From positions 1 through 64,000 of the forward strand of contig JAFLSW010000001.1 of the NCBI GenBank assembly GCA_022510725.1: a stretch of 64,000 nt of DNA. The letters run 5' to 3'. A model generated the notes under the pieces. The model made no database searches. It was not told the origin of the DNA and saw only the letters and a list, made by a program, of their open reading frames with translations. The position numbers and the translations under genes are program-made. Each line of letters begins with the position of its first letter. Position 1 is the first letter of the stretch. Positions 27,323 to 35,516 of the stretch are shown piece by piece. Source of the stretch: Lachnospiraceae bacterium (lineage in GTDB: Bacteria; Bacillota; Clostridia; Lachnospirales; Lachnospiraceae).

Positions 27323-28071
27323 TAAAAGAGAAAAAATGGAATCGTGAAGAGTGGATGGATCTGATACAAGATATGATCTTCCCCAAAAGATGTCCTGTAT
27401 GCCATAAACCAGTTCCCTATTATGAAAGAAAACGGGGAATCTGTGCGGACTGTATAAAAAAGCTGCCGCTAATTGGAAATAACAGCTGTTTTTTATGCGG
27501 AAGAAAGCTGTCTCACCGGGAAAAGGAGTTCTGTGAAGAGTGCAGAAAAACGAAAGGGATGCACAGTTATACCAGGGGATTCGCTCTTTGCAGCTATGAT
27601 GAGGTCATGAGAGAATCCATCTATCATTTTAAATACGGCGGCAGGCAGGAATATGGAAAAGTTTACGGGGAAATGATGGCTGACTGTTTTGCCGATTTTA
27701 TAAAACGGGCAGGAGTTGAGGCTGTGATCCCTGTTCCGCTTCATCCGGACAGGGAAAGAAAAAGAGGATTTAACCAGGCAGCAGTCCTTGCAAAGGCCTT
27801 CGGAAACAGAGTGGGAATTCCTGTTCTGGAGCATTTTATTGTCCGAACGGTGAATACATTGCCCATGAAGTCCCTGAATGGTAAAAAGAGACAAAATAAT
27901 TTGAAAAAGGCTTTTAAAATAGTGCAAAATGATGTAAAATTAAACATAACTATAATCATAGATGACATCTATACTACCGGCAGTACCATAGATGCCATAG
28001 CAGAAGTATTAAAAAATGCCGGATGCAGCCGTGTCTATTTTTTGGCGCTGGCTATCGGAAAAGATATTTGA
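27319..28071 (+). CDS. comF: ComF family phosphoribosyltransferase-like protein
   Basis: A 250-residue ComFC/GntX-type protein. N-terminal zinc cysteines sit at CPVC, CADC, CFLCG and CEEC. The middle VIPVPLHPDRERKRGFNQA segment is characteristic, and the PRPP motif IIIDDIYTTGSTIDA lies near the C-terminus. ComF is needed for DNA uptake or recombination of incoming ssDNA in competent bacteria. The start is probably the TTG overlapping the recD2 stop (AAAGG upstream), though an in-frame ATG at 27355 cannot be excluded. It is followed by a YvyF-like gene, as in Bacillus comFC-yvyF. Confidence 0.9.
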   Translation: MIKEKKWNREEWMDLIQDMIFPKRCPVCHKPVPYYERKRGICADCIKKLPLIGNNSCFLCGRKLSHREKEFCEECRKTKGMHSYTRGFALCSYDEVMRESIYHFKYGGRQEYGKVYGEMMADCFADFIKRAGVEAVIPVPLHPDRERKRGFNQAAVLAKAFGNRVGIPVLEHFIVRTVNTLPMKSLNGKKRQNNLKKAFKIVQNDVKLNITIIIDDIYTTGSTIDAIAEVLKNAGCSRVYFLALAIGKDI

Positions 28072-28087
28072 ACGGAGGTTGTCACAA

Positions 28088-28495
28088 ATGAATGTAGTAA
28101 ATTGCAGAAAGTGCGGAAAGTTGTATAACCATATATCCGGGCCTAATATTTGTCCGGCTTGTAAGGAGGCACTGGAACAAAAATTCCAGGAAGTAAAGGA
28201 ATATATCAGAGAACACAGAGATTGTGGTATTGCAGAAGTGTGCGAGGCATGCGATGTAGAACCCAGTCAGATCCAGAATTGGATCAGACAGGAAAGGCTG
28301 GAGTTTTCCGAAAATTCAGGTGTCAAAATAAACTGTGAGCATTGTGGAGCACCTATTACCACAGGAAGATTCTGTGAGAAGTGCAAAAAAGAAATGTCTG
28401 ATAACTTGGGGAGCGTGCTTCAAAAACCCCAGGTAAATAAGCCGGATCCTTCTGCAGCAAAACAGACAGACAGGAACCGTATGCGTTTCTTATAG
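28088..28495 (+). CDS. Flagellar-operon zinc-ribbon protein, YvyF-like
   Basis: A 135-residue protein of the TIGR03826 (YvyF) type, found next to comF and flagellar genes in Firmicutes. It has zinc-ribbon cysteine pairs CRKCGKLY and CPAC at the N-terminus, a MerR-like helix (IAEVCEACDVEPSQIQNWIRQERL, about 50-75), and a second ribbon CEHCG/CEKC near 90-105. It probably regulates or assists flagellar expression; the mechanism is not known. GGAGG lies nine bases before 28088, and the longer reading from 28016 overlaps comF. The flgM-flgK genes that follow in Bacillus are not here. Confidence 0.82.
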   Translation: MNVVNCRKCGKLYNHISGPNICPACKEALEQKFQEVKEYIREHRDCGIAEVCEACDVEPSQIQNWIRQERLEFSENSGVKINCEHCGAPITTGRFCEKCKKEMSDNLGSVLQKPQVNKPDPSAAKQTDRNRMRFL

Positions 28496-28512
28496 GATGT
28501 GAGGTTGATATT

Positions 28513-28911
28513 ATGTTGAGCCAGGAAAGAATCCAGCTGATGACCAAGATGGCCTCTTATGAGGAACATGAAGGGAAAAAATATATGGCCATCGGCAGTT
28601 ACTTTCGAAGCGATTATATTGGTCTTCAGATCATCAAATCCATCATATGTGCCACCTTGGCATATTTAGTCCTTTTTGGCATGTATCTGTTCTATGAATT
28701 TGAAAATTTTATGCAGGACATTTATAAAATGGATTTGCTGGAGTTTGGCAAAAGTGTACTCTTTTATTATTTTATATTTGTATTGATATATGGAGTCATT
28801 TCTTATGTTGTATATTCGTACAGATATCATAAGGCAAAAAAGAGCCTCAAAAGATACTACCATCATCTGAAGCAGTTAGCTGCCATGTATGATTTAGAAA
28901 CTCGTAAATAG
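28513..28911 (+). CDS. Uncharacterised membrane protein (two helices)
   Basis: I do not recognise this 132-residue protein. It has a polar N-terminus (MLSQERIQLMTKMASYEEHE), two membrane helices (about 38-58 and 78-100), and a basic, Tyr/His-rich C-terminal tail (SYRYHKAKKSLKRYYHHLKQ) that should lie in the cytoplasm. It is 17 bases after the yvyF-like gene and 13 before another membrane protein gene, so it belongs to a run ending in cdaA-cdaR-glmM. Confidence 0.75.
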   Translation: MLSQERIQLMTKMASYEEHEGKKYMAIGSYFRSDYIGLQIIKSIICATLAYLVLFGMYLFYEFENFMQDIYKMDLLEFGKSVLFYYFIFVLIYGVISYVVYSYRYHKAKKSLKRYYHHLKQLAAMYDLETRK

Positions 28912-28924
28912 GAAAGGATCGTCT

Positions 28925-29857
28925 ATGTCTTCACTATTGGAAATGCGGGAAAAGGTTCGGAAATTTTACAGCAAGTACGAAGTCTATCTCACACCGCTTT
29001 TTAAATTTATTCTAGCTTTAATATCCCTGCTGTGCATTAATGCAAATCTTGGCTATATGGAGAGGTTGAGTGGCAGCATCATTATTGTATTGGTAGTTGC
29101 GCTGATGTGTTCTTTCCTGCCCAGAAATTTTATTGCTTTGCTTAGTGCAGCATTTGTCAGTGGGCATTTATATGCGGTTTCTTTGGAATGCGGTATTGTA
29201 GCCATTGGTATTTTTTTGCTGATGTTTGTGTTGTATTTCCGCTTTTCTCCCAAGGATACCCTGATCGTAGTTTTGCTTCCTATTTGTTTCCTGCTTCGGA
29301 TTCCCTATGTGATCCCTATTGTAGCGGGTCTGCTTTGCGCACCTGTATCCGTAGTTTCCGTAAGCTGTGGTACCATAGCTTACTACCTGATCCGTTATGT
29401 ACATGAAAATGAAGCAACCATCAGCAATTTGGAGGCAGAAGAAGGGGTTGCCAGGTTCCGTTATGTGATCGACGGTATTCTGGGCAACAAAGAAATGCTT
29501 GTCATGATCATTGCATTTGCAGCTATTGTTATTACGGTCTATTTTATCAGAAGATTATCTGTGGATCATTCCTGGACGATCGGCATGGTAGTAGGAGCTG
29601 TTTTGGGAGTGGTGATTCTGCTGATGGGAGATTTGGTATATAACACGCAGATGTCCATAGCCGGTTTGATCCTGGGCATGGTTGTGTCTCTTCTGATCGC
29701 AAAGATCATTCAGTTCTTTGCTTTTAATGTAGATTATTCCAGAACAGAGTATGTACAATTTGAGGATGATGAATACTACTATTATGTGAAGGCGGTACCA
29801 AAGAATTCTGTTGCACAGGCACAAAAGAGGGTTAAGAAAATAACAAGCGTTCTTTAA
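28925..29857 (+). CDS. Uncharacterised polytopic membrane protein
   Basis: I do not recognise this 310-residue protein. About eight hydrophobic helices fill residues 22-150 and 185-265, broken by a soluble stretch near 155-185 (IRYVHENEATISNLEAEE). The C-terminal 45 residues are soluble with a Tyr-rich acidic patch (FEDDEYYYYVKAVPK). It lies directly upstream of cdaA (24 bases), and the spacing implies one transcript. A role in cell envelope or c-di-AMP signalling is only a guess from position. Confidence 0.75.
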   Translation: MSSLLEMREKVRKFYSKYEVYLTPLFKFILALISLLCINANLGYMERLSGSIIIVLVVALMCSFLPRNFIALLSAAFVSGHLYAVSLECGIVAIGIFLLMFVLYFRFSPKDTLIVVLLPICFLLRIPYVIPIVAGLLCAPVSVVSVSCGTIAYYLIRYVHENEATISNLEAEEGVARFRYVIDGILGNKEMLVMIIAFAAIVITVYFIRRLSVDHSWTIGMVVGAVLGVVILLMGDLVYNTQMSIAGLILGMVVSLLIAKIIQFFAFNVDYSRTEYVQFEDDEYYYYVKAVPKNSVAQAQKRVKKITSVL

Positions 29858-29881
29858 AAATAAAAGGGACTGGTTTTCTAG

Positions 29882-30757
29882 ATGGAGCAGATTAACAGCT
29901 TTATAAGTAAATATTTGACGAGCCTTCATATCCCAACCAGGATTATGTGGACAGATATTGTGGAGATAGCGATTATCTCCTTTTTGGTATACCAGATTTT
30001 AATTTGGATCAGGGATACCAAAGCCTGGAATTTATTAAAAGGCGTTATTGTTATTCTGATCTTCCTGCTGTTTGCGGCAATTTTGAACTTAAGTACCATT
30101 TTGTGGCTGGTGGAGAATATTTTCTCCGTAGGCATCATAGCCATCGTTATTGTGCTACAGCCGGAACTGCGCCGGGCTTTAGAACAATTAGGACAGAAAA
30201 ATTTTGTGGCGAATTTGGTTCCTTTTGATGTGGCAAAAGCATCGGAAGGGAATTTCTCCGATAAAACGATCAGTGAAATTGTAAAAGCCAGCTTTGAAAT
30301 GGCTAAGGTAAAAACAGGAGCTTTGATCGTTATTGAGAAGAATCAAAAACTGACAGAATATGAGCGTACAGGAATTGCAGTAGATGCGGTTGTGACCAAC
30401 CAGCTGCTGATCAATATCTTTGAACACAATACCCCTCTTCATGACGGGGCGGTATTGGTCAGAGGAGACAGGGTGGCTGCGGCTACCTGTTACCTGCCTC
30501 TTTCCGACAGCACCAAGCTGTCCAAGGAACTGGGAACCAGACATAGAGCCGGGGTTGGCGTTTCCGAAATCACAGACTCTCTGACGATCATTGTATCTGA
30601 AGAGACGGGGCGGGTTTCCGTTGCCTATGAAGGAAAGCTGACCAGAAATGTGGATCCTGATAATCTGCGGCAGATGTTAGAAGCGATACAGGATAAAAAT
30701 GTGGAAAAGAAACAGCGCAAGGCTTGGAAAGGCAGGTTGAAACGTGAAGAAAAATAA
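29882..30757 (+). CDS. cdaA: Diadenylate cyclase CdaA
   Basis: A 291-residue membrane diadenylate cyclase that joins two ATP into c-di-AMP, the second messenger for potassium, osmotic and cell-wall homeostasis. Three N-terminal helices (about 20-90) precede the DAC domain, with the catalytic DGAVLVRG near residue 185 and GTRHRAGVGVSE (RHR motif) near 220. cdaR follows with a 14-base overlap, then glmM. This order is the conserved c-di-AMP module in which CdaR and GlmM modulate the cyclase. Confidence 0.96.
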   Translation: MEQINSFISKYLTSLHIPTRIMWTDIVEIAIISFLVYQILIWIRDTKAWNLLKGVIVILIFLLFAAILNLSTILWLVENIFSVGIIAIVIVLQPELRRALEQLGQKNFVANLVPFDVAKASEGNFSDKTISEIVKASFEMAKVKTGALIVIEKNQKLTEYERTGIAVDAVVTNQLLINIFEHNTPLHDGAVLVRGDRVAAATCYLPLSDSTKLSKELGTRHRAGVGVSEITDSLTIIVSEETGRVSVAYEGKLTRNVDPDNLRQMLEAIQDKNVEKKQRKAWKGRLKREEK

Positions 30758-32033
30758 GATAACGGGCAACATGTTCTTGCGTATATTGGCAGTCATCGTA
30801 GCAATCCTGGTGTGGGTCATTGTGGTAAATGTCAGCGATCCCATTATTGAATCCACTTATACGGGCATACAGGTAGAAATATTAAATGCTGATTTAATAA
30901 GCGGACGAGATCAGACATATCAGGTGATCAACGGAAGTAATACCATTACTGTAACAGTTATGGCAAAGCGTTCTATTAATGACCTGTTAAGCAGAGAAAA
31001 CATTCGTGCTACAGCGGATATGCAGGATCTGAATGAAGAAAAGGGTACCATCCGGATTCGTCTGGAAACCAACAAATATAACGATAAGATTGAGAGCATC
31101 ACTTCCAAGACGGAATATGTTGAAGTGGAAATTGAGGATCTGTTGAAACGGCAATTTTCCATAACACCCGTTATAAATGGGGACCCTGTGGAAGGGTATG
31201 TGGTCGGAGAAATTGCATTGGATCAGAATGTGGTATCGGTACAGGGACCTGCTTCCATTATCTCCCAGATCGATCATGTTACGGCCGAAGCCTCCATAGC
31301 AGGCATGTCCGGCAGTATCAGCACGACTTCCATGCTGCGTTATTATGATGCGGCAGGAAACCAATTGGACGCTTATCGGCTATCAGGTAATATTAGTGCA
31401 GTCAGCATTAAGGTAGAGTTATTGGCTACCAAAGTGGTACCTCTTACTTTCTCGGCCGGTGGTACACCGACAGAGGGCTATGGGTTGAACGGGGAGATCA
31501 GTGCGGATGTGGAAGAGATCAAGGTGGCGGGCAGGGCGACGCAGCTGGCTAACTTAAGCAGTATCAATATTCCCGCATCTGCGGTGGATGCCACCGATAA
31601 GGACAAAACCTTTACTGTTACGGTAGATGTTTCCAAGCATCTTCCTGACAATGTGATATTGGTAGAGGAAGACGGATTTGACGGCAAGGTATCTGTTACG
31701 GTAGGAGTGGAAGCTTTGGAAACCAGAACCATTGAGGTTCCGAAGGAAAACTTTTCCATTACAGGCCTGGATGTGCAAGAGCAAAGAGGCAGCATTACAG
31801 AGACATCAGGGACGATCTCTCTTACATTAAAGGGATTGAGCAAAGATCTGGATGGGGTCAATCCCGCTAATTTGCGAGGTGTTCTTTCTGTTACCTCTTA
31901 TATGAATGAACGAAATATGACTTCTATCAAAGAAGGAGTCTATGATATTCCGCTGAAACTGGAGCTTCCGGAAGGTGTTTCCTTGGAAGAGGAGGACTTC
32001 ACCATAGAATGCCGGATTCGGAAAGTCAGTTGA
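30744..32033 (+). CDS. cdaR: CdaR (YbbR-domain regulator of CdaA)
   Basis: A 429-residue protein with one N-terminal membrane anchor (about 8-28, FLRILAVIVAILVWVIV) and four extracellular YbbR repeats (roughly 50-130, 140-225, 230-310, 320-410). Repeats show the pattern VEGYVVGEI and TEGYGLNGEI. It binds CdaA and tunes c-di-AMP synthesis. Translation starts at a GTG inside the end of cdaA, so production is coupled to CdaA. Confidence 0.92.
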   Translation: MKKNKITGNMFLRILAVIVAILVWVIVVNVSDPIIESTYTGIQVEILNADLISGRDQTYQVINGSNTITVTVMAKRSINDLLSRENIRATADMQDLNEEKGTIRIRLETNKYNDKIESITSKTEYVEVEIEDLLKRQFSITPVINGDPVEGYVVGEIALDQNVVSVQGPASIISQIDHVTAEASIAGMSGSISTTSMLRYYDAAGNQLDAYRLSGNISAVSIKVELLATKVVPLTFSAGGTPTEGYGLNGEISADVEEIKVAGRATQLANLSSINIPASAVDATDKDKTFTVTVDVSKHLPDNVILVEEDGFDGKVSVTVGVEALETRTIEVPKENFSITGLDVQEQRGSITETSGTISLTLKGLSKDLDGVNPANLRGVLSVTSYMNERNMTSIKEGVYDIPLKLELPEGVSLEEEDFTIECRIRKVS

Positions 32034-32081
32034 GCCGGAAGAAAAATAGAAAAATAATAAAAATCGGGAAGGCAGAATCGT

Positions 32082-33431
32082 ATGGGCAGATTATTTGGAA
32101 CAGATGGCGTCCGTGGTGTAGCCAATGCAGAGCTGACACCTACGCTGGCTATGCAGCTTGGCCAGGCGGGAGCCTATATCCTAACGAGAGAAAATGAACA
32201 TAAGCCCACCATCATGGTAGGCTGTGATACCAGGATTTCCGGAGATATGCTGGCAAATGCCCTAATGGCAGGCGCCTGCTCTGTAGGAGCCAATGTAGTA
32301 TATGTAGGAGTGGTGCCTACTCCGGCGGTGGCATATCTGACCAGAAAGTATAAAGTGGATGCGGGAGTTGTTATTTCGGCGTCCCACAATCCTGTTGAAT
32401 TTAACGGCATTAAGTTTTTTGACGGCAATGGCTATAAACTGCCGGATGCCTTAGAGGATGAAATAGAGAGCCTGATCGCCAGCAAGATGGAAGGGATCAC
32501 CTTTCCTACCGGTTCCTCCGTCGGTAAGATCAAATACCGTACTGATGCCAGAGAAGAGTACATCAACCATGCTATGAAGGCGATTCCGGTCAATCTGGAG
32601 GGAGTCAAGATCGTAGTAGACTGTGCAGAGGGAGCAGCTTATTACACCTCCGTGGAGACCCTAAAGGAGCTGGGGGCGACGGTAGTTGCGATCCACAACA
32701 ATCCGGATGGAACCAATATCAATGCTAACTGTGGTTCCACGCATATGGAGGAGCTGATGGCCCGGGTAGTATACGAAGGCGCTCATATCGGCCTTGCCTT
32801 TGACGGAGATGCCGACAGGCTATTGGCAGTGGATGAGAAAGGTAAACGGGTAGACGGTGACCAGATCATGGCTATTGTCGGCAATCATATGAAGAATCAG
32901 GGTCAGCTAAAGGATGATACCATTGTGGCTACGGTCATGAGTAATCTTGGATTCTTCCTTATGGGCGATGCTTACGGCATTCATATGGAGCAGACCAAGG
33001 TGGGAGATCGATATGTGCTGGAGCGGATGAAGGAGATTGGCGCCAATCTGGGAGGAGAGCAGTCCGGACACATTATTTTCCTGGATGAGAACACAACCGG
33101 AGACGGACTCTTAAGCGCACTGCATCTTTTACAGGTGCTGGTGGAGACGGGGAAACCCCTGTCTGAGCTGGCATCCATTATGGAAGTGCTGCCCCAGTCC
33201 CTGATCAATGCAAGAGTGCCGAATCACAAAAAAGAGAGTTATATGGAATATCCTGAGATCGCAGAAGCCATAGAGGAGCTGACAGAAAAATTCGCAGGAG
33301 AAGGAAGGGTCTTGATCCGTCCTTCAGGTACAGAGCCTCTGGTCAGAGTCATGATAGAAGGCAAAGATCAGAAGCAGATCGAAGAGGAAGCCAGAAAGTT
33401 GGCAGACCTGATCCAAAATGTGATGTTATAA
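32082..33431 (+). CDS. glmM: Phosphoglucosamine mutase
   Basis: A 449-residue GlmM that converts glucosamine-6-phosphate to glucosamine-1-phosphate for UDP-GlcNAc and peptidoglycan. Start [18 protein letters not shown], catalytic serine loop [14 protein letters not shown] near residue 105, metal site [13 protein letters not shown] near 245, sugar loop [10 protein letters not shown] near 330 and phosphate loop [12 protein letters not shown] near 410. GGAAGG lies nine bases before the start. It is the end of the cdaA-cdaR-glmM operon. Confidence 0.97.
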   Translation: MGRLFGTDGVRGVANAELTPTLAMQLGQAGAYILTRENEHKPTIMVGCDTRISGDMLANALMAGACSVGANVVYVGVVPTPAVAYLTRKYKVDAGVVISASHNPVEFNGIKFFDGNGYKLPDALEDEIESLIASKMEGITFPTGSSVGKIKYRTDAREEYINHAMKAIPVNLEGVKIVVDCAEGAAYYTSVETLKELGATVVAIHNNPDGTNINANCGSTHMEELMARVVYEGAHIGLAFDGDADRLLAVDEKGKRVDGDQIMAIVGNHMKNQGQLKDDTIVATVMSNLGFFLMGDAYGIHMEQTKVGDRYVLERMKEIGANLGGEQSGHIIFLDENTTGDGLLSALHLLQVLVETGKPLSELASIMEVLPQSLINARVPNHKKESYMEYPEIAEAIEELTEKFAGEGRVLIRPSGTEPLVRVMIEGKDQKQIEEEARKLADLIQNVML

Positions 33432-33445
33432 GGCTTTACTACTAC

Positions 33446-33474
33446 TTGTGAAAAACAGGGGAAAGTGTTATAGT
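33446..33474 (+). promoter_or_regulatory. Promoter of the HPr-like gene
   Basis: -35 TTGTGA (33446-33451), 17-base spacer, -10 TATAGT (33469-33474), 34 bases before the start codon. Confidence 0.7.
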
Positions 33475-33507
33475 AAATACGGGTATATACATTTGGAGGG
33501 AAATGGA

Positions 33508-33771
33508 ATGGTTAGTCAGAAAGTAATTATAAAAAATCCGACAGGACTGCACCTAAGACCTGCCGGCATCCTATGTAAGGAAGCTATGCAATATAAATCA
33601 TTGATAACATTTTCATTTAGAGATAGTACGGCAAATGCAAAAAGTGTTCTAAGCGTCCTGGGCGCTTGTGTGAAGTGTGGCGATGAAATAGAATTCGTTT
33701 GTGAGGGCGAAGACGAGGAAGAAGCGTTGAAAGCCCTGGTCACAGCCATTGAAAGTGGACTTGGAGAATAA
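33508..33771 (+). CDS. ptsH: HPr family phosphocarrier protein
   Basis: An 87-residue HPr that relays phosphate from enzyme I to PTS sugar permeases. The phosphorylated histidine is in NPTGLHLRPAG (His15 equivalent), and the regulatory serine is in AKSVLSVLGA (Ser46 equivalent), so HPr kinase control should be possible. It is more cysteine-rich (three Cys) and more acidic at the C-terminus than classic HPr, so a Crh- or NPr-like special role is possible. GGAGGG lies seven bases before 33508; the upstream extension to 33448 overlaps the promoter. Confidence 0.88.
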   Translation: MVSQKVIIKNPTGLHLRPAGILCKEAMQYKSLITFSFRDSTANAKSVLSVLGACVKCGDEIEFVCEGEDEEEALKALVTAIESGLGE

Positions 33772-33782
33772 AAAAGCATGAT

Positions 33783-33812
33783 AGCCCATCTATTCGGATG
33801 GGCTGTTTTTTA
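33783..33812 (+). terminator. Intrinsic terminator between ptsH and leuA
   Basis: Perfect 8-bp stem AGCCCATC/GATGGGCT (33783-33790 with 33797-33804), six-base loop, then GTTTTTT. It leaves only about 20 bases before leuA. Confidence 0.88.
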
Positions 33813-33832
33813 TCAAAGAAAGGGAGAGCAAT

Positions 33833-35512
33833 ATGTTAAATTATAAGAGATACCAGAGAAACCCGGTAGTAGATTACCCTGAAAGGGAATGGCCGGGAAA
33901 AGAAATTGAGAAAGCGCCTATTTGGTGCAGCGTAGATTTAAGGGATGGCAATCAGGCTTTGATCGATCCCATGGTAGTGGATGAAAAGATTGAGATGTTC
34001 CAGTATTTGATCAAACTGGGATTTAAGGAGATTGAAGTCGGTTTTCCTGCGGCAAGCCAGATCGAGTTTGACTTTTTAAGACAGCTTATAGAGCGTAAAA
34101 TGATTCCGGATGATGTCCGCGTTCAGGTACTGACCCAGTGTCGGAAGGATCTGATTGACCGTACCTTTGAGTCCATTGAGGGATGTAAACAGGCCATTGT
34201 CCATATTTATAATTCCACATCCACTTTGCAGCGTGATGTGGTGTTTCATGCGGACAAAGAACATATTACACAGATTGCCGTAGACGGCACCAATATGGTA
34301 AAAGAGCGTGCTAAAGATTTTCCGGGCAAGATCATTTTGGAGTATTCACCGGAGAGCTTTACGGGAACGGAATTGGATTATGCCTTGGAGATCTGTACAG
34401 CAGTCCAGGATGCATGGGGTCCTACAGCAGAAGACCCTATGATCATCAATCTGCCTTCTACGGTGGAAATGAACACCCCCAATGTGTATGCAGACCAGAT
34501 CGAGTGGATGAATAAACACTTTAAAAACAGAGATTCTATTATATTATCCGTTCATCCTCATAACGACAGAGGAACCGGTGTTGCCAGTGCAGAGCTTGCC
34601 CTTCTTGCAGGAGCGGACAGAGTGGAAGGCACTTTATTTGGAAATGGCGAGCGGACCGGTAATGTAGATATCATGAACATTGCTTACAATATGTTTTCAC
34701 AGGGTATCGATCCGAAACTTGCCATTGAACATATCAATGAGATCATTGAAATATATGAGCGGTGCTGCAAGATTCCGATCCATCCCCGTCACCCTTATGC
34801 AGGCAAACTGGTATTTACCGCTTTTTCAGGCTCTCATCAGGACGCCATCAACAAAGGCGTAGCAGCTATGAAGGAACGGAACAGCCAGTATTGGCAGGTA
34901 CCCTATCTGCCCATTGATCCGGCAGATATCGGCAGAGAATACGAGCCTATCGTGCGTATCAATTCCCAGTCCGGCAAAGGCGGCGTAGCTTTTGTTATGG
35001 ATACCTACTTTGGATTTAAGCTGCCCAAGAGCATGCATCGTGAATTTGCCAATGTGATCCAGGCTCTTTCCGAAAAGCAGGGAGAGGTTTCTCCCGATCA
35101 GATCATGGAGGCTTTCAGGGAAGAATATCTGTTAAAGAAAGAACCCATTCATTTCCGCCAGTTAAAAGTAGACGATTTAAGCGATGTGGTGCAGTCCGAG
35201 TTTGATACCAAGGTAACGGTCACCTATACGGATCATGGTGAGACGAAGGTCTTTGAGGCAGTGGGGAATGGTCCGATCGATGCGGTACAAAGAGGCTTGC
35301 AGGAGAATCTGGGAGTCAGGATCAAGGTTTTGGACTACGAAGAGCATGCGCTGCAAAGCGGTTCCAATTCCCAGGCCGCTGCTTATATCCATTTGTTGGA
35401 TGCCGATGACGGTAGAGTTACTTACGGTGTAGGCGTATCCAGTAACATTACCAGAGCCAGTGTGCGCGCTATTTTCTCAGCAGTAAACAGGCTTGGTCTA
35501 GGAGGAAAATGA
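33833..35512 (+). CDS. leuA: 2-isopropylmalate synthase (type 2 LeuA)
   Basis: A 559-residue enzyme condensing acetyl-CoA with 2-oxoisovalerate, the first committed step of leucine synthesis. Family features: WCSVDLRDGNQALIDPM (metal Asp and catalytic Arg), VGFPAASQIEFDF, STVEMNTPNVYADQIEWM, SVHPHNDRGTGVASAEL (His metal ligands) and GNGERTGNVDIM, with a C-terminal LeuA regulatory domain (about 440-555) for leucine feedback. Length and opening (NYKRYQRNPVVDYPEREWP) fit the longer type 2 group. No other leu genes are nearby. Confidence 0.95.
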   Translation: MLNYKRYQRNPVVDYPEREWPGKEIEKAPIWCSVDLRDGNQALIDPMVVDEKIEMFQYLIKLGFKEIEVGFPAASQIEFDFLRQLIERKMIPDDVRVQVLTQCRKDLIDRTFESIEGCKQAIVHIYNSTSTLQRDVVFHADKEHITQIAVDGTNMVKERAKDFPGKIILEYSPESFTGTELDYALEICTAVQDAWGPTAEDPMIINLPSTVEMNTPNVYADQIEWMNKHFKNRDSIILSVHPHNDRGTGVASAELALLAGADRVEGTLFGNGERTGNVDIMNIAYNMFSQGIDPKLAIEHINEIIEIYERCCKIPIHPRHPYAGKLVFTAFSGSHQDAINKGVAAMKERNSQYWQVPYLPIDPADIGREYEPIVRINSQSGKGGVAFVMDTYFGFKLPKSMHREFANVIQALSEKQGEVSPDQIMEAFREEYLLKKEPIHFRQLKVDDLSDVVQSEFDTKVTVTYTDHGETKVFEAVGNGPIDAVQRGLQENLGVRIKVLDYEEHALQSGSNSQAAAYIHLLDADDGRVTYGVGVSSNITRASVRAIFSAVNRLGLGGK

Positions 35513-35516
35513 GCCT

